Positions 17,808-26,276 of a DNA stretch of 64,000 nucleotides are shown here, piece after piece. Under the pieces are notes generated by a model. The model was not told the DNA's origin. It ran no database searches and saw only the letters and a program-made list of their open reading frames with translations. Each line of letters starts with the position of its first letter. Position 1 is the first letter of the stretch. Source of the DNA: Halorhabdus amylolytica (GTDB lineage: Archaea; Halobacteriota; Halobacteria; Halobacteriales; Haloarculaceae); contig NZ_SPQG01000003.1 in NCBI RefSeq assembly GCF_004944975.1, positions 154,592-218,591 on the forward strand, given 5' to 3'. Made by a program: the position numbers and the translations under genes.

Positions 17808-18457
17808 GCTGTATCACCGATCACGTCAGAGATCACGCTCACTGCTCTCTCCCGTGGGTTGGATCCGCTGGTATCTAAAGCCTTCCAAACCCCCTCCGTC
17901 TTGACGACGTCCCGGAGTACTTCACGGCGGGTCGCCGGATCGATACCTCGGTCACGCAACTCCGTCCGTAGCTCACTGGACAACTCGGCCATCGCACCGG
18001 CGCTGTCGACACGCGGGTCGTCTTCGAGGTGTTCTCTGAGTACGCGACTCAGTGCCGGACTCGTTGCCCCGGTTGCAATCGCGATCGTGACCGGATCGCG
18101 CCGGATGGTCGCCGGGACGACGACGCTTCCCGCGTCGCGTTCGCCGCTTTCATCGGCCCGATTGATCAGAATTTCCCGGTCGCGGGCCGCCGATTCGATC
18201 GCGTCGTTGAGTCCCTCGTCGTCGGTGGCGGCGACGACCAAGACCGGATCGACTCGATCGAGCCAGTCTTCGACGGCTTCCGGTCCGGGCCGGGCCCGCA
18301 CCACGTCCGCACCGCCGAATTTGGTGTCTGCAAACTCCGGACTGATGACCGTCACGTCGGCCTCACGGGCGAACCGTCTGGCTTTCCGGGCACCGACGCT
18401 GCCGCCGCCGAAAATCACTACGCGTTCGTTCCTGAAGTCGTGAAAGAGTGGAATCAT
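17804..18457 (-). CDS. precorrin-2 dehydrogenase (siroheme/heme pathway, CysG-N/Met8-like)
   Basis: 217 residues. The NAD-binding Rossmann motif VVIFGGGSVGARKA is at residues 13-26, followed by VLVVAATDDEGLN near 72 and the TGATSPALSRVLREHLE segment, all of the CysG N-terminal/Met8 family. It oxidises precorrin-2 to sirohydrochlorin, the precursor of siroheme and of archaeal heme by the Ahb route. The catalytic Asp of the family should lie near residue 105; GERDAGSVVVPA is the matching region. The ATGA overlap with hemA confirms the operon. Confidence 0.9.
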   Translation of the reverse strand: MIPLFHDFRNERVVIFGGGSVGARKARRFAREADVTVISPEFADTKFGGADVVRARPGPEAVEDWLDRVDPVLVVAATDDEGLNDAIESAARDREILINRADESGERDAGSVVVPATIRRDPVTIAIATGATSPALSRVLREHLEDDPRVDSAGAMAELSSELRTELRDRGIDPATRREVLRDVVKTEGVWKALDTSGSNPRERAVSVISDVIGDTA

Positions 18458-18529
18458 CGATTCGTCGCGTTTCAGTTACTCTCGTCTCTTCGTCGGCGTT
18501 CGACCCCTATAAGCGTCGCCCCGAACGTC

Positions 18530-18928
18530 TCAGGGTGCCTCGACGTCTACAACTTCGTAATCCGAGCCATCGAGGTCCTCGAGGATCGCCCCGGTGTCGG
18601 CGCTGTCCTCGTAGTAGAAGACGACGTCGAAGGTCCCCTCGCGGAGCAATTGCTGGCACTCCCAGACGAACTCGTCGCCCTCGATCGTCAGGCCCTGGTG
18701 CTGGTTGAGTCCAAACTCGGGATCGTCGGTACCGGAGTAGACGTACGTGTCGGCGTCAGTCTCGGCGTGTTCGGCGATGGTTTCGCCGACCTCGATGGTT
18801 ACCCGATTGAGTTCCGCCTCCTGATCGTTCTTCAGGTCTGTGTGGACGACTACCCCCCGGAGTTCGATATCGCCGGGCTCCAGCAACTGTCGGGTCTGTT
18901 CGTAGATGTCCTCACCGGTCGCGTCCAT
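18530..18928 (-). CDS. conserved haloarchaeal protein, unknown function (DUF5778-like)
   Basis: 132 residues, acidic, with alternating strands and helices and no membrane segment. It opens MDATGEDIYEQTRQLLEPG and has the segment GIILRGVV-like (IELRGVVVHTDLK) typical of a small alpha/beta fold. I recall it as a Halobacteria-only domain family (DUF5778), but not with certainty. It sits alone between the siroheme gene and the cold-shock genes. Function unknown. Confidence 0.7.
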   Translation of the reverse strand: MDATGEDIYEQTRQLLEPGDIELRGVVVHTDLKNDQEAELNRVTIEVGETIAEHAETDADTYVYSGTDDPEFGLNQHQGLTIEGDEFVWECQQLLREGTFDVVFYYEDSADTGAILEDLDGSDYEVVDVEAP

Positions 18929-19109
18929 ACGTTCCCGTTTCTCCGGGGAGTAATACGACTCACGGTCGACGTCCGGCCGACGAAGCGTTCGCTTGACGGG
19001 TCAGCACCGTCCGAGGGCGGAGCAGTCGCTGATCGACGTCGAGAGCGGAAGAAGACGGGCGGGTCCCGCCGTCAACCGTGATTACTCGTGAGAACCGTCC
19101 CGACTGCGT

Positions 19110-19304
19110 TTACAGTCGCGTGAGGTTCTTCGCACGCGGGCCTTTCTCGGCTTCTTCGATCTCGAACTCGACTTCCTGACCCTCTTCGAGATCAGGGCCA
19201 CCGACGTCTTCCATGTGGAAGAACACGTCCTCGTCGGCATCGTCGGTCTCGATGAAGCCGTAACCACCCGTGTCGTTGAAGAAGTCCACGGTGCCTGTCG
19301 CCAT
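19110..19304 (-). CDS. cspA: cold shock domain protein (second of tandem pair)
   Basis: 64 residues. The RNP1-like GYGFIE and RNP2-like VFFHMED motifs of the cold-shock domain are present, so it should bind single-stranded nucleic acid. It differs from its upstream neighbour at only two residues (Asp/Glu at 21, Glu/Gln at 51). The ATG is two bases after the neighbour's stop codon, leaving no room for a separate promoter, so the pair is read from one transcript. Confidence 0.93.
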   Translation of the reverse strand: MATGTVDFFNDTGGYGFIETDDADEDVFFHMEDVGGPDLEEGQEVEFEIEEAEKGPRAKNLTRL

Positions 19305-19306
19305 GC

Positions 19307-19501
19307 TTACAGCCTCGTGAGATTCTTCGCGCGCGGGCCCTTCTCGGCCTGCTCGATCTCGAACTCAACCTCTTGGCCTTCCTCGAGGTCAGGACCGCCG
19401 ACGTCTTCCATGTGGAAGAACACGTCTTCGTCCGCGTCCTCAGTCTCGATGAAACCGTAACCGCCAGTGTCGTTGAAGAAATCAACCGTACCGGTCGCCA
19501 T
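19307..19501 (-). CDS. cspA: cold shock domain protein (first of tandem pair)
   Basis: 64 residues, cold-shock domain with KGYGFIE-type RNP1 ([10 protein letters not shown]) and VFFHM RNP2. The start at 19501 is 26-33 bp downstream of a TATA box, so the message is probably leaderless. The DNA of the two copies differs at many third positions while the proteins are almost identical, so the duplication is old and kept under selection, or is being homogenised at protein level. Confidence 0.93.
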   Translation of the reverse strand: MATGTVDFFNDTGGYGFIETEDADEDVFFHMEDVGGPDLEEGQEVEFEIEQAEKGPRAKNLTRL

Positions 19502-19515
19502 TGCACGTTGGCAGT

Positions 19516-19534
19516 GTAGGCCTACGTATTAAAA
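19516..19534 (-). promoter_or_regulatory. cold-shock operon promoter with palindrome
   Basis: On the minus strand, an AT-rich TATA box (19527-19534) lies 26-33 bp before the ATG at 19501. Between them is a perfect 10-bp palindrome GTAGGCCTAC (19516-19525), in a position where a bound protein could block or bend the initiation region. Confidence 0.45.
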
Positions 19535-19601
19535 CCCTGCGGGTCGGTCACTGTCCGCTCGAACAGAAGACTCATGCGCGCCCGGAGTGTCCGCTCAGGT
19601 G

Positions 19602-20531
19602 ATGCGTTCGTGGTTCCGTCGTCACGCGACACGCGCGTACGAGCAACTCCTGAAGCGGGAGCTGGATGGCACGCCGACCCACGTCGCCGTCATCCAGGAT
19701 GGCAACCGTCGATACGCCCGCAAGCAGGGTGGCGACGCCGCCGACGGCCATCGGGCGGGGGCCGAGACCACGGAGTCGGTCCTGGAGTGGTGTGACGAAC
19801 TGGGAATCGAGGAATTGACGCTGTATACCTTCTCGACGGAGAACTTCGACCGGCCGGCGGATCAGCGTGCGGTCCTGTTCGACCTCATCGAGGACAAGCT
19901 CTATGACTTCGCAGATACCGATCGTGTCCACGAGTCGGAGGTGCGTATCCGGGCGATCGGTGAGACCGCGCGCCTCCCCCAGCGCGTCCGCGACGCTATC
20001 GAGTACGCCGAAGGACGTACCGAGGGATACGAGCGTTTTCACCTCAACATCGCGCTCGCGTACGGCGGTCGGGCGGAACTGCTTGGGGCTGCAAGGGAGA
20101 TCGCGAGCGAGGTCGAACGCGGTGATCTCGATTCAGACGCCATCGACGTCGAAACGGTCGAGAACAGGCTCTACGAGGGTCCGACCCGGGACGTGGACCT
20201 GATAATCCGGACAGGGGGAGACGAGCGAACCTCGAACTTCCTCCCCTGGCACGCCAACGGCAACGAAGCGGCGGCGTACTTCTGTGCACCGTACTGGCCC
20301 GAGTTCCGCAAGATAGACTTCCTGCGGGCCATCCGCACCTACCAGCACCGCGAGGAATCCTGGCGGCGCAAGCGCGCGCGTCGTGCACTCGCGCTCGTCC
20401 GGGCAGTCAGCGGACAGGAACTGAGCGACGCCCGTCGGATCCTGGATCGGTTCCGGGGCTCGCTCAGCGCCCGGGAACTCGAGAACGTCGAGTTGCCCGC
20501 CGAGACGGACCACGAACCGGGCGGCGACTGA
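19602..20531 (+). CDS. uppS: cis-prenyltransferase (undecaprenyl/dolichyl diphosphate synthase)
   Basis: 309 residues from ATG 19602; GTG 19587 gives five more. The enzyme elongates isoprenyl diphosphates with cis units to make the lipid carrier for glycosylation. Motif I is VAVIQDGNRRYARKQG with the catalytic Asp, motif II TLYTFSTENFDRP, and motif V RTGGDERTSNFLPW and PEFRKIDFLRAI close the active site. The C-terminal basic segment (RRKRARRAL) is longer than in bacteria. It is divergent from the cold-shock pair with an 85-100 bp gap. Confidence 0.92.
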   Translation: MRSWFRRHATRAYEQLLKRELDGTPTHVAVIQDGNRRYARKQGGDAADGHRAGAETTESVLEWCDELGIEELTLYTFSTENFDRPADQRAVLFDLIEDKLYDFADTDRVHESEVRIRAIGETARLPQRVRDAIEYAEGRTEGYERFHLNIALAYGGRAELLGAAREIASEVERGDLDSDAIDVETVENRLYEGPTRDVDLIIRTGGDERTSNFLPWHANGNEAAAYFCAPYWPEFRKIDFLRAIRTYQHREESWRRKRARRALALVRAVSGQELSDARRILDRFRGSLSARELENVELPAETDHEPGGD

Positions 20532-20543
20532 AACCGTTCCCGT

Positions 20544-21680
20544 TCAGGCGCTTGCCGACTGTATCCGCTCGTGGGTCTCCTCGAGCAGGGAGATGATCTC
20601 TAAGTGCTGTGGACAGGCCGGTTCGCACTCCCCACAGGCAACGCAGGCGTCGGCCCTGGCGGATTCGTCCATATCTTCGTATTCCGCGACGATCGCGTTC
20701 GGATCGTCCCCCATCTCGATGCGGTTGTACAGATCGAAGTTACGCGGGATCTCGACGCCAGTCGGACACGGCGTACAGTAATCACAGCCGGTGCAGTCGA
20801 CGGCCATCAACTCCTCGAATCGCTCGCGGGCACGCTCGACGATCGTGTGATCGTCGGTGGAGAACTGCCCGACGCCCGAATTCGCCGCGATCTCGACGTT
20901 CTCTCGGACCTGCTCCAGCGTGGACATGCCCGAAAGTACCGTCGAGACCTCCGGCTGATCCCAGAGCCACTGCAGAGCCCATTCGACGGGGGACCGATCG
21001 GCGTCGGCGGCTTCGAAGGCTTCCCGGACGGGATCGGGGAGATCTGTCGCAAGCATGCCGCCACGGAGGGGTTCCATGATCACGACGCCCAGCCCCCGCT
21101 CGGCGGCGTACTCCAGGCCGGCGCGACCCGCCTGATACTCCTGGTCGAGGTAGTTATACTGGATCTGGCAGAAGTCCCAGTCGTAAGCGTCGACGATCTC
21201 CTCGAACAGATCGCGATCATCGTGAAAGGAGAACCCGATGTGATCGATATCGCCCGCCGCCTGTCGGTCCTCGATCCATTCGAAAATGTCTATTCCCTGG
21301 TAGGTTTCCCAGTACTCGTGGTTCAACGCGTGGAGCAGGTAGCACTCGACGTGGTCCGTCCCGAGTCGGTCGAGTTGTTTCTCGAAGTACTCGTCGAGGT
21401 CGGCTCGCGTCTCGAGTTCCCAGGATGGCATCTTCGTCGCCAGGTTGACCTGGTCGCGGTAGCCGTCATCGAGCGCCTCACCGACAACACGCTCGCTCTC
21501 GCCGTCGTGATACGGCCATGCGGTATCGACGTAGTTGACGCCCCGATCGATCGCCGTCCGGATCATCCGGATAGTCCGCTCCCGGTCGACATCGCCGTCG
21601 TCGGTGGGCAAACGCATCGCGCCGAACCCGAGCGCCGAGGGGCCCCAGTCGATCGACGTCCCGAACTCTCGGTATTCCAT
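20544..21680 (-). CDS. aldo/keto reductase with C-terminal 4Fe-4S ferredoxin domain
   Basis: 378 residues. The N-terminal barrel has the AKR tetrad: Asp and Tyr in VDTAWPYHDG, Lys in LATKMPS and His in LLHALNH. The last 90 residues carry two Cys clusters, CTGCDYCTPCPTG and CVACGECEPACP, which look like 4Fe-4S centres. This fused family is widespread in archaea and anaerobes; substrates are not well defined. It is convergent with uppS (12 bp between stops) and has an AT-rich promoter region upstream (21690-21730). Confidence 0.9.
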   Translation of the reverse strand: MEYREFGTSIDWGPSALGFGAMRLPTDDGDVDRERTIRMIRTAIDRGVNYVDTAWPYHDGESERVVGEALDDGYRDQVNLATKMPSWELETRADLDEYFEKQLDRLGTDHVECYLLHALNHEYWETYQGIDIFEWIEDRQAAGDIDHIGFSFHDDRDLFEEIVDAYDWDFCQIQYNYLDQEYQAGRAGLEYAAERGLGVVIMEPLRGGMLATDLPDPVREAFEAADADRSPVEWALQWLWDQPEVSTVLSGMSTLEQVRENVEIAANSGVGQFSTDDHTIVERARERFEELMAVDCTGCDYCTPCPTGVEIPRNFDLYNRIEMGDDPNAIVAEYEDMDESARADACVACGECEPACPQHLEIISLLEETHERIQSASA

Positions 21681-21834
21681 GTCACCAAATACTGACGCAA
21701 GTATCGGTAATTATTGTTTGGTTACGTTCTTCTTCACGAAATTCAAGACGCGATGACGTGACGCCCCGTCAGGTCTGTCGGCTGGTTCGATCGCCTCCGA
21801 AACCGACAACGGGAACGCAATAACGGTACCGCGA

Positions 21835-22086
21835 TCAGATGTCCTGGCCGATGCTTCGACGGACGCGATCGTACATTTCGTCGGGCGGATCTACTTCTTC
21901 GGTAACGTCTGCGCCGTCGAAGTCCGAGACGCGAAGCAGAGTCGGCCCGCCCGCGCCGATCTGCCAGTAGAACGTATACCGCTTGGTGCGGGTCTTGACG
22001 GCCTTATCCGGTGTTTCCTCCGTCGAGATCTCGTGTGTCGTGAACGACGTCGTTGACGGGTTCGAGCATGACGATTTGCAGCTCAT
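21835..22086 (-). CDS. small haloarchaeal protein, unknown function
   Basis: 83 residues. The C-terminal part (RVSDFDGADVTEEVDPPDEMYDR-like, acidic) looks coding, while the first 25 residues are Ser/Thr/Cys-rich and may be outside the true start. The next in-frame candidates for the start are internal. No motif identifies it. It faces an AT-rich intergenic stretch and is kept at modest confidence because it stands alone. Confidence 0.5.
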   Translation of the reverse strand: MSCKSSCSNPSTTSFTTHEISTEETPDKAVKTRTKRYTFYWQIGAGGPTLLRVSDFDGADVTEEVDPPDEMYDRVRRSIGQDI

Positions 22087-22469
22087 ATTTCTAAGTGAAA
22101 CTAAACAGTTCCAGACTTATAAATACCTAGATCCGAACAGTATTTGCTGTCGTGTCACCATTGACCATGGTAGTGATTACACCGGGTATAACGGCGATGA
22201 TAGCGAGAGATTTACCGTGAAGGATTGTCAAAGATTTCCCAGGCGTCATAAAAACATATGAAAACAATCAAATTCAGAAGACGGTTATAGACATTTTTCT
22301 TATGCTAATAACAGAGTAATTTTCTGGAGAAGTCGTGGGCAGGGTTCGAGACGCTCGTGGGTGACGGGATGTAAGCGAGAGTCGGTCGAGACATCGTGGT
22401 TAGGCGTCGAACCGACAGTCATTTTAATCCCCCTACGGAACTATGAGGTGCGAGTTAATCGCAGGAAGC
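22087..22469. other. AT-rich gene-free stretch before the tRNA gene
   Basis: 383 bp, clearly more AT-rich than the surrounding chromosome, mainly between 22090 and 22330. Short frames on both strands have no recognisable product. A box A element for the tRNA (TTTTAAT, 22422-22428) is the only supported signal. The composition contrast next to a tRNA suggests transferred DNA. Confidence 0.6.
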
Positions 22470-22530
<61 letters not shown>

Positions 22531-22554
<24 letters not shown>

Positions 22555-22800
22555 TCTTCTGAACGAGTGGACACAAGTGAAGAGATGCATCTCGAGCGGA
22601 TTCGAACCCTACGAGGAACGCGCAGCGACCACCGGGAGCGAGCATTTCTCGGTCCGGTTCGAATCCGGTCCCACGCATTTTTGTCACGAGCAAACTCGCG
22701 AATGACAAAGTCGTGTTAAATATTCGAAATGGGGAGGAGACGCGCACAGCGACCATCGGGAGCGAGCATATCTCGGGCTCGTTCGAGTCCAGCTCCATGC
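22531..22800. repeat. direct repeats of the tRNA-Leu 3' end
   Basis: A 25-bp perfect copy of the tRNA 3' end (22531-22555) recurs at 22654-22678, 123 bp away. A second element, the 32-bp stretch 22621-22652, recurs with few mismatches at 22745-22777, followed by a more decayed T-arm-like sequence to 22799. The layout looks like attachment-site scars from integration at a tRNA gene, or a degenerate 123-bp tandem duplication. The minus-strand reading frame across it contains the peptide KMRGTGFEP, a common artefact of antisense tRNA ends, and is not a gene. Confidence 0.8.
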
Positions 22801-22822
22801 GGCTGACCTTCGGAACGATCAG

Positions 22823-24928
22823 TCACTCATCGATTATTCGACTGCCGCCGGGTGGAAGGAACTCCTGGATCAGGTCGGGGCTGGCGACCTTCCGGACGAA
22901 GGTGTCGTCGGCAAAGCGGGACTTGAATTCGCGGTAGAGTTTCTTGGCGATGTCGTTCTGTGCGAAGCGGCCGGGTTCGACTTCGATCGCCGTCTCCGCA
23001 CGGTCGACGATAGCGCTCGGTGGGCCGCCGATCACGCGCGTCTCGGGTTCGCAGGTGATCCCGACGGCGACGCCGACTGGCGTGTCCTCGTCGTAGGTGC
23101 GATCGCCACGGATGGCAAAACTCCCTTTCTGTAAGTACTCGCCGCTCTCGGGGGTTTTCGTCACCTGGTCGGATTCGACGTAATAGACGTCCCCGGCGTA
23201 CTTACCTTCCTTCCAGAGCGTCGAGTAGGAAATCGCGAACTGGGCGGCCTCTTCGCGGCTCGTTTCGGGGATCGTCAGGTCGTCGGGCGTGGCCTCGCTG
23301 GGATCGCTGGCCTTCAGAATCGTCGCCGGAGCACCGTGGGCCTGCGTGTGGAAGAACAGGTCGCCGCGATCGAGGTACTTCTTGACGAGTTCCTCGTTCT
23401 GGTCGGCGTTCCGGCCGCCGATCACGAGGAAGTCATCGCTCGTGTGGAACCACCGAAAGCGATCGTACCACTTCTCGCCCGATCGAACCGGGATCGACTC
23501 CCGTTTGAGCCAGTCGACGTCCTCCTGTTCGTCATCCTCGTCTTGTGCCTCACTGTCGTCGGCCTCCCACTGTTCGCGGCGTTGCTTGACGGCTTCGAGT
23601 TGTTCGCGCGTGTCCGCGATGGCTTCCTCGGCGCCCGCCTTCTTCTCTTCGATGCGCTTTGCTTCCTGGTAGAGTCGATCAGCATTCTTCTCGACGCCCG
23701 TGTCGGCTTCGAGTTCGATCCGGTGATCATCGATTTCGACCGTGACCGTCCCCTCGCTTCCGTCGACGTCCCGGACTGCGTCGGCGGCCGGGATCCCTTG
23801 GTCTTTGCCGGCCGCAAGCGTCGATTCGATCTCCTCCCAGGGGGTGTCGGCCGCCCGGGCGTCCTGAATTGTCGAGAGGACCTCGTCGACGAGGTCGTAG
23901 TTTGCATACAGGAGTTCGGCCTTCTCGCGTTCCCGTTCGGCGTCGGCCTCGAAGTCCTCGATAGCCTGTTCTTGCTGGGCGATGATCCGTTTCTGTTTTT
24001 CTATCTCCGCCTCGAAGTCCGGTCGATTGGAACCGGTCTCTTCCTCGTCAGGTTCCTGTTCTAAGCTGTGGAAGTACTCAGCCAGCGCATCGTTGAAGCT
24101 GTCGAAGGACTCGCTCGGCCGGTCCTCGTACTCGACCAGCGGGACTGGCGTCACATCGAGGACTGTCTCGCGGTCCTCGGTCTCGTAATAGAGTCGCGGA
24201 TCGAGGTCGCCGTCGCGAAGCCGCGTCGAGAGATCGTTGACCGCGTCGTACAGTGCCTCGAACTCCGCGTCGGTGGTCTCCTCGATGGCCTGGTTGTAGG
24301 GCACATCGGCTCGCGAGCAGAGTTCCTCGCCGTAGAGCCCGCCGAAGTTGAGTTGCGTTGCCAGCGTCCGCACTACGTCGGCGTCCGATTGGGCCATTCG
24401 TTCGACGAACGTCTCGTACTCGACGGTTAGCGGGTTGAACCGTGCGGAGGGGAATTCGTAGCGCGACCCCGGCGTGACAGTGCGGGATTGCAGGCGAACA
24501 GTCGAAAGCGAGTCGATGACGGTCTCGGTCTCGTCGAGCACGGCGAGATTGCCGTCACCGAACAACTCGGCGACAATCGTCGTGTGGTCGTCGCTCCGCT
24601 CGAAGCGGAACTGGAGGATGCGGTCGAACTCGAACTGCTCGACGCTCGCCAGTTGTGCGCCCTCCAGGCGGTTGCGCAGCATCATCGCGAAGTTCGGCGG
24701 CCGTTCTGGCGCATCAGGGACGCGTTCGGGGGCGACCGTGTGTACGCGCTTGGGATTATCGACCTCGATCAGCAGTTCGAGCCGACCGAAGTTCGGGCCG
24801 CTCAACTTCAGGCGAAGCAAATCGTCGTCGTAGAGATAGGATTTCTCGTGGTACGCGCCGACGTACTCGCCCAGTTCCCCGGCGAGTGCAGCACAGTCGA
24901 CGCTCGTCAGTTCCCGCTTGCGATCCAT
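22823..24928 (-). CDS. rqcH: RqcH/NEMF-type ribosome quality control protein
   Basis: 701 residues from ATG 24928 (MDRKRELTSVD); the open frame continues to 25180 but the added part is basic and overlaps the next gene. The protein has the NFACT-N domain (KSYLYDDDLLRLKL and GNLAVLDE), a helix-hairpin-helix region, a long coiled coil near 390-530, and the NFACT-R domain near 540-650 (DRFRWFHTSDDFLVIGGRNADQNE). RqcH/Rqc2 proteins bind obstructed large ribosomal subunits and add C-terminal tails to stalled peptides. The DR-type residues of the N domain are visible in the ASPDLIQEFLPPG C-terminal context only in part. Confidence 0.9.
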   Translation of the reverse strand: MDRKRELTSVDCAALAGELGEYVGAYHEKSYLYDDDLLRLKLSGPNFGRLELLIEVDNPKRVHTVAPERVPDAPERPPNFAMMLRNRLEGAQLASVEQFEFDRILQFRFERSDDHTTIVAELFGDGNLAVLDETETVIDSLSTVRLQSRTVTPGSRYEFPSARFNPLTVEYETFVERMAQSDADVVRTLATQLNFGGLYGEELCSRADVPYNQAIEETTDAEFEALYDAVNDLSTRLRDGDLDPRLYYETEDRETVLDVTPVPLVEYEDRPSESFDSFNDALAEYFHSLEQEPDEEETGSNRPDFEAEIEKQKRIIAQQEQAIEDFEADAEREREKAELLYANYDLVDEVLSTIQDARAADTPWEEIESTLAAGKDQGIPAADAVRDVDGSEGTVTVEIDDHRIELEADTGVEKNADRLYQEAKRIEEKKAGAEEAIADTREQLEAVKQRREQWEADDSEAQDEDDEQEDVDWLKRESIPVRSGEKWYDRFRWFHTSDDFLVIGGRNADQNEELVKKYLDRGDLFFHTQAHGAPATILKASDPSEATPDDLTIPETSREEAAQFAISYSTLWKEGKYAGDVYYVESDQVTKTPESGEYLQKGSFAIRGDRTYDEDTPVGVAVGITCEPETRVIGGPPSAIVDRAETAIEVEPGRFAQNDIAKKLYREFKSRFADDTFVRKVASPDLIQEFLPPGGSRIIDE

Positions 24929-24972
24929 GTCGGGACTGGTCGGGGCCGCGTGGTAAGCGTGTCGCTCGCGTA

Positions 24973-26118
24973 CTAGCCGGTTGCGCCGAGGCTCGACGCC
25001 TCGCCGCAGGTCGTGTCCGTCTCCTGTCCGTCGACGAAGATCCCGGTCTGTAGATTGCAGGTGTAGCCAGCTGGCTTCTCTTCGGGCACATCGACGGTGA
25101 AATCGCCGACGCTGAACACCAGCTGCAGTTCCGTTCGAACCTCGGTCCGCTCGTCTTGTCTGACGTGACTCCGGAACCACTCGTCGATGCGGTCGTTGTC
25201 CATCTCGACGGCGTAGACTGCCTCTGTGGTCTCCCCGGGCATGAGGACCCGTCGATCGATGGACTCGCGGAGCGTGAAGTCTCCGGGATTCGCGAGTGAC
25301 GTATCAGCTCCCCGAGCGGAGAACATCTCGACGTCGTTCATCGCGATGTCCACGCCCAGGTTCTCCGGCTCGGCGGGAACCGGGACAGTCTCGCTCGGGT
25401 TGTGCAACTGGAAGTGAAGGCGCAGCGTGGTCGTGTTCTCCGCGACGTCACCCCAGGTCGCCCAGCCGCGCCTGATCTCGTACCCGACAGTCGTGGACCC
25501 GTCCGAACCGGGGAGTACTCCATTGGCGTCCAGCAGTCCCGACCCAACCAGCGAATCCCGTTGGCTACTCGTGAGATCACTCAGCGTGTACTGCCCTTCG
25601 AGACCACTGGCGACCTTCGAGAATGACGTGACGATCGGCGTCGAATCCGACAGTCCCGTCGTCTCGTAGCTCGGGAGGTCGGCCGCGGTCGAGACCAGCC
25701 CGTCGATCCGTACCGTCGGCTCGGCACGGATATCGATCGTCTCGTTGTTCTCTACGAACGCCACCCACCACGCCGACAGTTGCTCGTTGTGGATGGACGT
25801 CGACGCCTCGATAGTGTTGTTGCCCGGTCGGACGTTGATTCCCTGTGTCGTTCCTTCGGCCAGTTCGACATCGTTCATTTGCAGGCGATAGTCAACTGCC
25901 ACCGAATCGCCCAGCGACAATCCGATCGGGTTCGGGTTCTCTACCCACAGCGTCGTGATCACTTCCGTCCGTTCCTCGGTGACCGTTCCCCAGTCGCCGA
26001 CGTCCTCGATCCCCGCCGATGGGGCGCCGAGCAGTCCCGTCACGAGTGCCAGCGCGATCGCAGCGACGAACACGACGAGCACGGCGACCGCTTTCAGGAC
26101 GGCCCGGCGGCGTGACAT
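24973..26118 (-). CDS. LEA14-like (WHy domain) membrane-anchored protein
   Basis: 381 residues from ATG 26118. One N-terminal membrane helix (LKAVAVLVVFVAAIALALV) anchors it, and the rest lies outside the cell. Two copies of an LEA type 2/WHy-like beta domain follow: the first with TTLWVENPNPIGLSL near residue 55, the second with LHFQLHNPSETVPVP near 240. Such domains occur in desiccation-related proteins and in haloarchaeal surface proteins. The two C-terminal Cys (YTCNL and TTCGE) could form a disulfide. It lies 45 bp upstream of the rqcH start on the same strand. Confidence 0.82.
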   Translation of the reverse strand: MSRRRAVLKAVAVLVVFVAAIALALVTGLLGAPSAGIEDVGDWGTVTEERTEVITTLWVENPNPIGLSLGDSVAVDYRLQMNDVELAEGTTQGINVRPGNNTIEASTSIHNEQLSAWWVAFVENNETIDIRAEPTVRIDGLVSTAADLPSYETTGLSDSTPIVTSFSKVASGLEGQYTLSDLTSSQRDSLVGSGLLDANGVLPGSDGSTTVGYEIRRGWATWGDVAENTTTLRLHFQLHNPSETVPVPAEPENLGVDIAMNDVEMFSARGADTSLANPGDFTLRESIDRRVLMPGETTEAVYAVEMDNDRIDEWFRSHVRQDERTEVRTELQLVFSVGDFTVDVPEEKPAGYTCNLQTGIFVDGQETDTTCGEASSLGATG

Positions 26119-26276
26119 ACACCGGACAATCGGAGCGGTAGGCAAAACTGTTCTGGCCACGGTAGCCGGTCGGAATTGCTTGGGCGCATGGAGACGACCC
26201 GCCAGCTGTAGTCGTCACCGGCCCGATCGCTACCGGCTGGATCGAGCGACCGCACCCGACGGTCAGGCGGCGTCGA

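Noticed and set aside
20604..21695. 363-residue plus-strand frame
   Set aside because: It is the complement of the aldo/keto reductase gene, whose motifs are complete.
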